Of a stretch of DNA of 8,694 nt, positions 1 through 5,080 are shown piece after piece. Under the pieces are notes generated by a model. That model searched no databases. It saw only the letters and a list, made by a program, of their open reading frames with translations, and was not told the DNA's origin. Each line of letters starts with the position of its first letter. Within the stretch, counting starts at the first letter, position 1. A program made the translations under genes and the position numbers. Origin of the DNA: Methanobacterium sp. (GTDB lineage: Archaea; Methanobacteriota; Methanobacteria; Methanobacteriales; Methanobacteriaceae); contig JAJFTX010000102.1 of the NCBI GenBank assembly GCA_021372715.1, positions 1 to 8,694 on the forward strand. The letters are read 5' to 3'.

Positions 1-684
1 ATTGGTGCTTTAACCATCGCCGTAGCTACCATGCCATTCAGTGCAGAAGGACTCCGAAGAAGAGAAAACGCCGAAAAAGGCCTTGAAAAATTACAGAGCG
101 CAGCAGACACAGTTATAGTGATACCCAATGATAAACTATTGGAAGTAGCTCCAAACCTTCCTATCAATAAAGCCTTTATGGTGGCAGACGAACTACTGGG
201 AAGAGCTGTAAAAGGAATTACCGAACTGATTACTAGACCTGGTCTGGTCAGCCTGGACTTTGCTGATATCCGCAGCATAATGAAAGGCTCTGGAATGGCC
301 ATGATTGGAATGGGCGAATCAGACTCCGGAGATAGGGCCATAGAATCTGTACATGAAGCATTAAACAGCCCACTTTTAGATCTGGACATATCAAACGCTA
401 AAGGAGCATTAATAAACATATCCGGAAGCTCAGATCTTACTTTACATGAGGCTGAAAATGTGGTGCAGATAGTGGCTGATGAATTGGATCCTGATGCCAA
501 CATAATCTGGGGTACTCAAATCCAGGAAGACCTGGACAACACCATAAGAACCACCATCGTAGTGGCTGGTGTCAAATCTCCACATATTTTTGGTATACCT
601 GGAGAAAAAGAGTTTATTGAGGAAAGAAAAGAAGAATCAGTTCCCGAATCCGTTCTAGAAGAATTTATCGATGGTGTCTTTTAA
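1..684 (+). CDS. ftsZ: Cell division protein FtsZ, 3' part (5' end outside window)
   Basis: Tubulin-like GTPase that polymerises into the cytoplasmic division ring. The frame is open from base 1, so the internal ATG at 31 is not the start; 227 codons are visible, and the N-terminal GTP-binding part with the glycine-rich signature lies upstream. Visible landmarks are the MPFSAEGLRR strand and turn, the T7 synergy loop GLVSLDFADIRSIM (about 241-282), the GMAMIGMGES strand, and the C-terminal domain ending in a charged linker and the tail LEEFIDGVF. In the T7 loop both acidic residues that act on the GTP of the neighbouring subunit are present (D at 256-258 and 265-267), but the usual Asn two residues before the first is Ser (250-252). 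The short hydrophobic tail is where archaeal FtsZ is known to contact the membrane anchor SepF. It lies upstream of secE on the same strand, about 200 bp away. Identification is firm. Confidence 0.97.
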   Translation: MGALTIAVATMPFSAEGLRRRENAEKGLEKLQSAADTVIVIPNDKLLEVAPNLPINKAFMVADELLGRAVKGITELITRPGLVSLDFADIRSIMKGSGMAMIGMGESDSGDRAIESVHEALNSPLLDLDISNAKGALINISGSSDLTLHEAENVVQIVADELDPDANIIWGTQIQEDLDNTIRTTIVVAGVKSPHIFGIPGEKEFIEERKEESVPESVLEEFIDGVF

Positions 685-690
685 TTAAGT

Positions 691-737
691 CCTTCAATGG
701 ATTGAAGGCCGATTTAGGGATAATAATATCATTCCCT
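691..737 (+). terminator. Two small hairpins after ftsZ, possible 3' end
   Basis: Seven bases after the ftsZ stop, CCTTCAAT (691-698) and ATTGAAGG (701-708) form an 8-base inverted repeat around GG; in RNA the inner pairs would open into the loop. A second, weaker stem AGGGA/TCCCT (716-720 with 733-737) follows. There is no long T-run directly behind either, so a 3'-end or RNA-stability role is only a suggestion. Confidence 0.35.
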
Positions 738-785
738 TATGCAAGGATCAACTTTAGTATATACCAACTCCTGTAAAAGGAAAAG

Positions 786-793
786 TTTATAAA
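786..793 (+). promoter_or_regulatory. Putative TATA box for secE
   Basis: TTTATAAA preceded by an A-rich/G stretch (781-785) resembles an archaeal BRE plus TATA box. Initiation about 25 bases downstream would be near 815, leaving a leader of roughly 75 nt before secE. It is the best such match in the ftsZ-secE gap, but in AT-rich DNA this is a moderate prediction. Confidence 0.5.
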
Positions 794-832
794 TCCTAAA
801 AATAAGCTAATGTTAACTATCTTAAATTTCTT

Positions 833-868
833 AATTCTCATTTTATTAATAATTCTTATTTTATTAAT
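833..868 (+). repeat. 18-bp tandem duplication in the secE leader
   Basis: Two adjacent 18-base units (833-850 and 851-868) differ at one position only (C at 839, T at 857). The unit is pyrimidine- and A-rich. It lies between the proposed promoter and the secE start, so it would be transcribed. Whether it acts in RNA or is replication slippage in AT-rich DNA cannot be told from one sequence. Confidence 0.8.
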
Positions 869-891
869 GAATGAATTGAGCAGGTATCTTT

Positions 892-1077
892 ATGAAATTA
901 AACAAAGAATCCATCGTTCGTTTTATAAAAATGAACCAAAGAGTTCTAAGAGTGGCCAGAAGGCCCGATAGAGAAGAATATATTAATGTGGCTAAGATCA
1001 CTGGACTAGGAATAATAATTATAGGAGTCATAGGTTTCATAATTAGTTTAATTACTCAACTTTTAGGTAAAGTTTAA
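892..1077 (+). CDS. secE: Preprotein translocase subunit SecE (Sec61 gamma)
   Basis: Small essential subunit of the SecYE translocon, which clamps SecY in the cytoplasmic membrane. The 61 residues show the family pattern: a basic amphipathic N-terminal helix (about 5-30, with RVLRVARRPDREEY near 18-31) lying on the membrane, then one transmembrane helix (about 36-58, rich in Ile, Gly and Leu). Archaeal SecE normally has this single-span form. The start is supported by AGGT at 882-885, six bases before the ATG; an upstream in-frame ATG at 871 runs into a stop two codons later. Its position directly before nusG is the classical secE-nusG arrangement shared by bacteria and archaea. A 145-base gap to nusG means the two may be partly independently expressed. 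Confidence 0.93.
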   Translation: MKLNKESIVRFIKMNQRVLRVARRPDREEYINVAKITGLGIIIIGVIGFIISLITQLLGKV

Positions 1078-1116
1078 AAATTAGGTACATTTTATTATAA
1101 CAGTCAAATAGCTAAA

Positions 1117-1124
1117 TTTTATAC
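1117..1124 (+). promoter_or_regulatory. Candidate TATA element between secE and nusG
   Basis: TTTTATAC in the AT-rich 1078-1222 gap is placed so that transcription could begin near 1147 and feed nusG-rpl11. There is no convincing terminator after secE, so read-through from the secE promoter is equally possible. Weak evidence. Confidence 0.3.
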
Positions 1125-1212
1125 ATTCTATATTTTCAAGGTACTGAGTTAATTTAATAATAATAAAATTTAAAACATTCAATGATTAAAAGTATGTAAA
1201 TTTCCATTTGGT

Positions 1213-1219
1213 ATGTGAT
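1213..1219 (+). promoter_or_regulatory. Shine-Dalgarno that sets the nusG TTG start
   Basis: ATGTGAT differs at one base from the archaeal AGGTGAT. Its GTGAT core sits three bases before the TTG at 1223, the same spacing as the GTGAT core before the rpl12 ATG. The ATG within this element (1213) is followed directly by TGA and is not a start. No comparable sequence precedes the earlier in-frame TTG at 1208. Confidence 0.7.
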
Positions 1220-1222
1220 ATT

Positions 1223-1666
1223 TTGATTTATGCAATAAGAACTTTAGTGGGCCAAGAAAAGAATGTGGCCAGAATAATAGCCAGGAACGTTAAAAGCAGC
1301 GATCTTGAGGTTAACTCAATTTTGGTCCCGGAAAGTTTAAGGGGATATATTCTAGTGGAATCTTCAGGCAAACTGGATATGCAAAACCCAGCCTTTAAAG
1401 TTCCCCATATGAAAGGCGCTATAGAGGGCGAAATACCCTACGAAGAAGTGAAAAGCTTTTTAAATCCCGAACCAATCATTGCTTCCATTAAAAAAGGAAG
1501 TATTGTGGAGCTTATATCCGGACCATTCAAAGGGGAAAAGGCTAAAGTAGTTAGAATTGACGAATCCAAGGAAGATGTGGTTTTAGAACTAATCGAAGCC
1601 GCGGTTCCGATTCCAGTAACAGTTAAAGGCGATCAAATACGTTTAATACAGAAGGAGGCAGATTAA
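1223..1666 (+). CDS. nusG: Transcription elongation factor NusG/Spt5
   Basis: Archaeal Spt5, which with Spt4 bridges the RNA polymerase clamp and makes the enzyme processive. From the chosen TTG the protein has 147 residues beginning MIYAIRTLVGQEKNVA, which aligns from residue 1 with the methanogen NusG N-terminus as I remember it for Methanocaldococcus (MIFAVRTMVGQEKN, also 147 residues). The NGN domain covers about 1-87. The KOW domain follows, with GSIVELISGPFKGEKAKV at 92-109 and the AAVPIPVTV strand near 126-134. Starting at 1208 would add five residues (MVCDI) that lack a ribosome site and a family counterpart. Its stop TAA overlaps the rpl11 ATG by one base (TAATG), so the two are translationally coupled. 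Confidence 0.93.
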   Translation: MIYAIRTLVGQEKNVARIIARNVKSSDLEVNSILVPESLRGYILVESSGKLDMQNPAFKVPHMKGAIEGEIPYEEVKSFLNPEPIIASIKKGSIVELISGPFKGEKAKVVRIDESKEDVVLELIEAAVPIPVTVKGDQIRLIQKEAD

Positions 1667-2154
1667 TGGCAAAAGAAACCATAGAAATTCTTATAGACGG
1701 CGGTAAAGCCACACCAGGACCACCATTAGGTCCCGCAATAGGACCGCTGGGCATTAACATGATGCAGGTAGTGGAGCAGATAAACCAGAAAACCTCAGAT
1801 TTCGAAGGAATGAAAGTTCCCGTTAAAATTATTGTGGACGTAGGAACCAAAGAATTTGAGATAACCGTAGGTACACCACCCACCACCGCGTTGATCTTAG
1901 ATGAACTTAAAATAGAAAAAGGTTCCCAAGACCCAGGTCTAGATAAAATAGCCGATTTAAAGGTGGAACAGGCCTTAAAAATTGCCAGAATGAAATTCGA
2001 TGCCCTACTATCCAACGACTACAAAAACGCTGCTAAAGAGGTTATAGGAACCTGTGTGAGTATGGGGATAACCGTAGAAGGAAAAGATCCTCGAGAAGTG
2101 CAGCAAGAAATAGATCAGGGCGTTTATGATGATAAACTGGTCCAGGATACCTAA
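1666..2154 (+). CDS. rpl11: Ribosomal protein uL11
   Basis: Base protein of the GTPase-associated centre; it binds the L11-type helix of 23S rRNA together with the L10/L12 stalk. The 162 residues have the family layout. The N-terminal domain (about 1-70) contains the Pro/Gly-rich signature GPPLGPAIGPLGINMMQV near 18-35, which touches translation factors. The C-terminal rRNA-binding domain (about 75-140) contains the conserved VGTPPTTALI. Residues 140-162 form an acidic archaeal-type extension. GGAGG at 1654-1658, inside the end of nusG and seven bases before the ATG, supports this start. The gene is followed by a 174-base gap before rpl1, unusually long within this cluster. Confidence 0.97.
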   Translation: MAKETIEILIDGGKATPGPPLGPAIGPLGINMMQVVEQINQKTSDFEGMKVPVKIIVDVGTKEFEITVGTPPTTALILDELKIEKGSQDPGLDKIADLKVEQALKIARMKFDALLSNDYKNAAKEVIGTCVSMGITVEGKDPREVQQEIDQGVYDDKLVQDT

Positions 2155-2291
2155 ATTTAAGTAATAAACCATTATAATAGAATTGAAATTTCATAAATCT
2201 ATATTAATATCATCAAATAGATTAAGATACTCCAAATAAACTAAAAAGGAATTAATCTAAATTTGGCAGAAACAGAGAACCGTTATTTAAG
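2155..2291 (+). other. rpl11-rpl1 gap with alternative pairings
   Basis: AT-rich spacer with no gene I can support. AATCTAT (2196-2202) can pair with ATAGATT (2217-2223), while AGATTAA (2219-2225) can alternatively pair with TTAATCT (2252-2258); the two share bases and exclude each other. In such AT-rich sequence seven-base complements can arise by chance. Possible TATA-like stretches (for example around 2188-2207) could give the L1 group its own start, but none stands out. Confidence 0.3.
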
Positions 2292-2316
2292 ATGAACTTT
2301 CACATTTGAAGTTCAT
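2292..2316 (+). promoter_or_regulatory. Leader hairpin abutting the rpl1 ribosome-binding site
   Basis: ATGAACTT (2292-2299) and AAGTTCAT (2309-2316) form a perfect 8-bp stem with a 9-nt loop. The stem ends exactly where the Shine-Dalgarno GGAGG (2317-2321) begins. It does not bury that sequence but would fix its position, and could influence ribosome loading together with the L1 site 40 bases downstream. The structure is seen directly; the role is inferred. Confidence 0.55.
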
Positions 2317-2321
2317 GGAGG
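2317..2321 (+). promoter_or_regulatory. Shine-Dalgarno favouring the rpl1 TTG start
   Basis: GGAGG is only one base from the ATG at 2323 but seven bases from the in-frame TTG at 2329. The same GGAGG to start spacing of seven occurs at rpl11. This argues that TTG 2329, not ATG 2323, is used. Confidence 0.65.
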
Positions 2322-2328
2322 AATGAAA

Positions 2329-2970
2329 TTGAATAAACAAGAGATATTGGAAGGGGTGAAGAAGGCTAAGGAAGATTCGAAGCCGAGAAACTTCACACAA
2401 TCCATCGATGTGGTAATCAACATCAAGGATTTAGACGTGAAAAAGCCAGAGAACCGTATAGACGAAGAAGTGTTCCTCCCCGAAGGAAGAGGGAAGAACG
2501 TTAAAATTGCTTTTATAGCAGATGGAGAACTGGCACTTCAAGCCAAAAACGCCGGTGCAGATCTGGTAATAACCAAATCTGAACTGGAAGAATTGGGTAA
2601 AAATCGTAAGGACGCTAAAAAAATGGCTAATAAATACAATTTTTTTGTTGCCCAGGCCGATTTGATGCCCCTGGTTGGTAGATTCCTAGGACCCGTACTG
2701 GGACCTCGGAAAAAGATGCCAAAACCAGTTCCTGCCACAGCAAAACCCGATCCAATTATAGAAAGATTGAAAAACACCATAAAAATAAGAATAAAAGACC
2801 AACCAGTTATCCAAGCCCTGGTAGGATCACAGGAAATGGATGATGAACAGATTGCAGAAAATATTGAAGCAGTGCTGGGAATACTGGACAGAAATCTGGA
2901 GAAGGGTCGAAATCAGATCAAATCCATGTATGTGAAAACCAGTATGGGTCCAGTAGCGAGGGTGATTTAA
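2329..2970 (+). CDS. rpl1: Ribosomal protein uL1 (autogenous repressor)
   Basis: Forms the L1 stalk at the E site of the large subunit; in archaea it is also a translational repressor of its own operon. With the TTG start the protein has 213 residues beginning MNKQEILEGV. This aligns without gap to the Methanocaldococcus start MDREALLQAV as I remember it; the ATG at 2323 would add two residues and has a poorly spaced ribosome site. Domain I is split around the central domain II. The conserved PRNFTQS lies near 20-26, the family signature DLMPLVGRFLGPVLGPRKKMPKPVP near 111-135, and the C-terminal return strand YVKTSMGPVARV at the end. The first codons carry an embedded L1-binding RNA structure. 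The stop is immediately followed by the rpl10 ATG, so translation of the pair is coupled. Confidence 0.95.
   Translation: MNKQEILEGVKKAKEDSKPRNFTQSIDVVINIKDLDVKKPENRIDEEVFLPEGRGKNVKIAFIADGELALQAKNAGADLVITKSELEELGKNRKDAKKMANKYNFFVAQADLMPLVGRFLGPVLGPRKKMPKPVPATAKPDPIIERLKNTIKIRIKDQPVIQALVGSQEMDDEQIAENIEAVLGILDRNLEKGRNQIKSMYVKTSMGPVARVI
2356..2396 (+). promoter_or_regulatory. L1 protein binding site in rpl1 mRNA (autoregulation)
   Basis: GTGAAG (2356-2361) pairs with CTTCAC (2391-2396), and GGCT (2364-2367) pairs with AGCC (2381-2384). They are separated by an asymmetric internal loop: AA (2362-2363) against GAGAAA (2385-2390). This is the arrangement of the Methanococcus vannielii L1-mRNA site as I remember it, including the identical GAGAAACUUCAC strand, and it mimics the 23S rRNA site. 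It starts 27 nt after the TTG, matching the reported position inside the gene about 30 nt from the start in methanogens. The segment uses AAG four times plus TCG and CCG, as expected where RNA pairing constrains codons. Excess L1 should block translation of rpl1 and the coupled rpl10, and possibly rpl12. Confidence 0.88.
2961..2966 (+). promoter_or_regulatory. Ribosome-binding site of rpl10 inside rpl1
   Basis: GGTGAT lies within the last codons of rpl1, four bases before the rpl10 ATG. Ribosomes finishing L1 therefore pass over the L10 initiation site, the physical basis for extending L1 repression to L10. Confidence 0.7.
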
Positions 2971-3984
2971 ATGCCTCATGTAGCAAGTTGGAAAAAAGAA
3001 GAGGTTAAAGATATTAAGGGCCTAATTAGCAATCATAAAGTAGTTGCTATGGCTAACCTAGCTGATATACCAGCCCCCCAACTCCAGAAGATGCGTAGGA
3101 ATTTAAAGGACAACGCTCTGATAAAGATGTCCAGAAAAACTCTGATGAATCTGGCCTTGAATGACTGTGATAAGTCCAATATAGAATCTCTGAGTGAACA
3201 TATGGAAGGACAGCCTGCTTTAATCTTCACGGATATGAATCCCTTCAGACTATATAAAATACTAGAGGAAAGTAAAACACAAGCTCCTGCTAAGGCAGGA
3301 AATATAGCTCCTATAGATATAGTTGTTCCAAAGGGTGATACTGCATTCCCACCAGGCCCTATGCTTGGTGAGCTTCAGAAAATCGGTATCCCTGCTAAGA
3401 TAGATAAGGGAAAAATAGTTATAACCAAAGATCAAAAAGTGGTAGAAGCTGGAGAGAAGATCAAGAGCAGCGTAGCCAGCATACTAACCCGGCTTGAAAT
3501 TTATCCCATGGAAGTGGGTATCGATCTCAAGGCTGCTTATGAGGATCAAACAGTATATACCTCCGATCTACTAACTATAGATACAGAAAAAACAATATCA
3601 AATATTCAAAACGCTTTTACCAGTGCTCTGAACCTGTCGGTTAATGCAGAGATTTTCAATAAATTATCCATGCCAATAATCATCTCCAATGCAGCCACCA
3701 AGTCCATGAATCTGGCAGTTAATGCAGAGATTTTAAATGAAAAAACCATAGTAATACTTATGCCTAAGGCCTACTCTCAGATGTTGGCCATAGCTTCAGA
3801 GATAGCATCTGTAAACGATGCTGCCCTGGATGATGAAATACGAGAGAGACTAAGTTCAAACACAGCAAAAGTTGAAACTATCATTGAAGAGGAAGAAAAA
3901 CCCCCTGAAGATGAAGAAGAGGAAGAAACCGAAGAAGAAAAAGAGGAAGAAGCTGCAGCTGGCCTTGGCGCTCTATTCGGCTAA
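2971..3984 (+). CDS. rpl10: Ribosomal protein uL10 (P0), stalk base
   Basis: Anchors L12 dimers to the ribosome and binds 23S rRNA beside L11. The 337 residues fit archaeal P0. The rRNA-binding domain comes first (about 1-105, with NLADIPAPQLQKMRRNL near 29-45). An inserted archaeal/eukaryal domain follows (about 110-190, with FPPGPMLGELQKIGIPAKI). A spine of three related helical segments starts near residues 214, 240 and 266, where L12 dimers dock. An acidic linker rich in Glu (about 302-328) ends in AAAGLGALFG. The start is set by GGTGAT four bases upstream and by direct contact with the rpl1 stop. The last 22 residues match those of L12 except for one Thr/Ser change, the archaeal arrangement in which both carry the factor-binding tail. 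Confidence 0.96.
   Translation: MPHVASWKKEEVKDIKGLISNHKVVAMANLADIPAPQLQKMRRNLKDNALIKMSRKTLMNLALNDCDKSNIESLSEHMEGQPALIFTDMNPFRLYKILEESKTQAPAKAGNIAPIDIVVPKGDTAFPPGPMLGELQKIGIPAKIDKGKIVITKDQKVVEAGEKIKSSVASILTRLEIYPMEVGIDLKAAYEDQTVYTSDLLTIDTEKTISNIQNAFTSALNLSVNAEIFNKLSMPIIISNAATKSMNLAVNAEILNEKTIVILMPKAYSQMLAIASEIASVNDAALDDEIRERLSSNTAKVETIIEEEEKPPEDEEEEETEEEKEEEAAAGLGALFG
3631..3734 (+). repeat. Internal duplication encoding L12-docking helices
   Basis: Bases 3631-3656 and 3709-3734 match at 23 of 26 positions, with an exact 17-base core (3640-3656 and 3718-3734). They encode NLSVNAEIF and NLAVNAEIL at residues 221-229 and 247-255, one 26-residue period apart. A third, diverged unit begins near residue 266 (KAYSQMLAIASEI). 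The period corresponds to successive L12-dimer binding segments of archaeal P0. Confidence 0.85.
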
Positions 3985-4001
3985 CCTTAAACTTACATAA
4001 T

Positions 4002-4022
4002 ATATTATAAATTATAAAAACT
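4002..4022 (+). promoter_or_regulatory. Putative promoter for rpl12 in the rpl10-rpl12 gap
   Basis: The 119-base gap holds an AT-only stretch with overlapping TATA-like words (ATTATAAA, ATTATAAAA). Initiation near 4040 would leave a leader of about 65 nt. Extra transcription here would fit the need for several L12 copies per ribosome, but read-through from rpl10 is also possible because no terminator is visible. The later TATAAAAATT (4081-4090) is too close to the start to serve. Confidence 0.4.
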
Positions 4023-4103
4023 AGATGAATAAAACATTAAATAGAGTCAAATTGAATTTAAAGTGAAATTTGTTAAAATTTATAAAAATTAGAAGGTGAT
4101 CAT

Positions 4104-4418
4104 ATGGAATACGTATACGCAGCAATGTTATTGCACACAACCGGTCAGAAAATTGATGAAGGAAATGTACAGAAAGTTTTAGAAGCAGCAGGAGCAGAAG
4201 TAGACGATGCCCGTATTAAGGCATTGATTGCAGCTTTAGAAGATGTGGATATTGATGAAGCTATAGAAAAAACAGCTTTAACAGCTGCAGCACCAGCCGC
4301 AGCCGCACCATCAGCCGCACCAGCCGCTGCTGAGGAAGAAGAAGAGGAAGAAGAGGAAGAATCTGAAGAAGAAAAAGAAGAAGAAGCAGCTGCCGGTCTC
4401 GGCGCGCTATTCGGTTAA
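4104..4418 (+). CDS. rpl12: Ribosomal protein P1/L12 (archaeal acidic stalk protein)
   Basis: Multicopy stalk protein that recruits and stimulates translational GTPases. The 104 residues are typical in length. A helical dimerisation and L10-docking domain (about 1-58, starting MEYVYAAMLLHTTGQKIDE) is followed by a flexible Ala/Pro hinge (about 60-76), a Glu-rich stretch (77-94) and the factor-binding tail AAAGLGALFG. It is not homologous to bacterial L7/L12. A strong Shine-Dalgarno, AAGGTGATC (4093-4101), sits two bases from the ATG; it is the best ribosome site in the window and fits the high output required. The hinge is encoded by a low-complexity GCA/GCC/CCA stretch (about 4280-4330) followed by GAA/GAG runs, so its length may vary between strains. 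It is the last gene of the ribosomal group. Confidence 0.96.
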   Translation: MEYVYAAMLLHTTGQKIDEGNVQKVLEAAGAEVDDARIKALIAALEDVDIDEAIEKTALTAAAPAAAAPSAAPAAAEEEEEEEEEESEEEKEEEAAAGLGALFG

Positions 4419-4427
4419 TTCTTCTAA

Positions 4428-4450
4428 TTTTTACTTTTTTTCTTTAAAAT
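4428..4450 (+). terminator. T-rich terminator after rpl12
   Basis: Runs TTTTT (4428-4432) and TTTTTTT (4435-4441) begin ten bases after the rpl12 stop, the usual archaeal U-tract terminator without a required hairpin. It closes the ribosomal-protein transcript before the convergent minus-strand gene. Confidence 0.7.
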
Positions 4451-4540
4451 AATTTTATTAAAATGAACTTTATACATTGATTGAAACGGGCATATATATT
4501 ACATTACATCATACGTGTCTTTCAGATCATTACGGAATAA

Positions 4541-4735
4541 TTATTTTGAATCTGTTCTTTTAACTGCCATTTTACTGGTTATAACTAATTTAGCAGTGAT
4601 ATAATCCTGGTTTTTTTTATCTTTACTTAATTCATCATTTATTATTTGTAGTAAGTATTCAAATTCGTCTTGCTTACAGTTATAAGCCCGTTTTAGGAGA
4701 TTTCCAGAATCTAAAATATCATTATTACTATCCAT
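4541..4735 (-). CDS. Small hypothetical protein, 64 residues
   Basis: I do not recognise this protein. It begins MDSNNDILDSGNLLKRAYNC, is strongly charged, looks mostly helical (leucine and isoleucine spaced through residues 12-53) and ends in a basic segment, KMAVKRTDSK. There is no signal peptide, membrane span or metal motif; the single Cys is at residue 20. The case for a real gene rests on a perfect GGTGAT ribosome site on this strand (4747-4742), six bases before the ATG, a TATA-like element at the right distance further upstream, and placement between the rpl12 terminator and a divergent promoter region rather than over another gene. It is convergent with rpl12 and divergent from alaS. 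A role in translation or as a small regulator would be guesswork. Confidence 0.65.
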   Translation of the reverse strand: MDSNNDILDSGNLLKRAYNCKQDEFEYLLQIINDELSKDKKNQDYITAKLVITSKMAVKRTDSK

Positions 4736-4741
4736 TTTCCC

Positions 4742-4747
4742 ATCACC
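4742..4747 (-). promoter_or_regulatory. Ribosome-binding site of the 64-residue gene
   Basis: Read on the minus strand this is GGTGAT, complementary to the methanogen 16S rRNA 3' end, six bases before the ATG at 4735. It is the main argument that the small reading frame is translated. Confidence 0.7.
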
Positions 4748-4800
4748 ACTAATAAGATTATGAAAAAACTTACTTTCTTATATTAATATATTAAAATGGG

Positions 4801-4808
4801 TATTTAAA
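4801..4808 (-). promoter_or_regulatory. Possible TATA box for the minus-strand gene
   Basis: On the minus strand TTTAAATA (4808 to 4801) would give a start near 4780 and a leader of about 45 nt. The overlapping palindromes ATATTAATAT (4780-4789) and TAATATATTA (4784-4793) fall at that start region, so they could be an operator or simply AT-rich sequence. Confidence 0.35.
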
Positions 4809-4953
4809 GATTTAGATTATTAGAATACCATATGGAGTGGTTTACATTAATATTTTATTTTTTAATCAAGAATGTTTACCAATTAAATGAATACATCAAT
4901 AGGTGACTATCCAAAAGGGTTGAACAATCAATTGAAAATTATTAAAAGATTAA

Positions 4954-4961
4954 TTATATAA
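4954..4961 (+). promoter_or_regulatory. Putative TATA box for alaS
   Basis: TTATATAA with A-rich sequence just upstream. A start near 4985 would give a leader of about 95 nt. Other AT-rich words lie nearby, so this is a tentative choice. Confidence 0.35.
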
Positions 4962-5080
4962 TCCGGTTAAATAATAATAGAATTAGCAGAATAAACCAAG
5001 AATATAATATCATAATAATAAGTTTTATCATTCAAATCATTCTATCTTTAAACTTAAAAACCAAATAAATGATGATTTTT

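Larger units (their letters stand above)
4736..5068. other. Divergent intergenic region, no gene seen
   Basis: This 333-bp AT-rich stretch separates the minus-strand small gene from alaS. It holds the ribosome site and TATA candidate of the minus gene, the palindrome CCATATGG (4828-4835), a T-rich run near 4853-4864, and the TATA candidate of alaS. AGGTGA at 4901-4906 is followed only by a 13-codon frame and is not taken as a gene. No RNA gene, no aminoacyl-tRNA-sensing leader and no repeat array is visible. Confidence 0.6.

Noticed and set aside
1623..2015. 130-codon open frame on the minus strand across nusG/rpl11
   Set aside because: It lies antisense to clearly conserved rpl11 codons, has no ribosome site, and its product resembles no protein family; it is a shadow of the real gene.
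2263..2295. Eleven-codon frame (TTG to TGA) in the rpl1 leader, a possible leader peptide
   Set aside because: Only a weak GGA lies upstream at a poor distance, the frame is very short, and its end overlaps the leader hairpin. Nothing distinguishes it from chance.
4780..4793. Overlapping AT palindromes resembling an operator
   Set aside because: All-AT palindromes are frequent by chance here and the site also overlaps the expected transcription start of the minus-strand gene; recorded in the promoter entry but not claimed as an operator.
4901..4961. AGGTGA followed by a short TTG frame upstream of alaS
   Set aside because: The frame (from 4920) has only 13 codons and starts too far from the AGGTGA; no evidence of translation.
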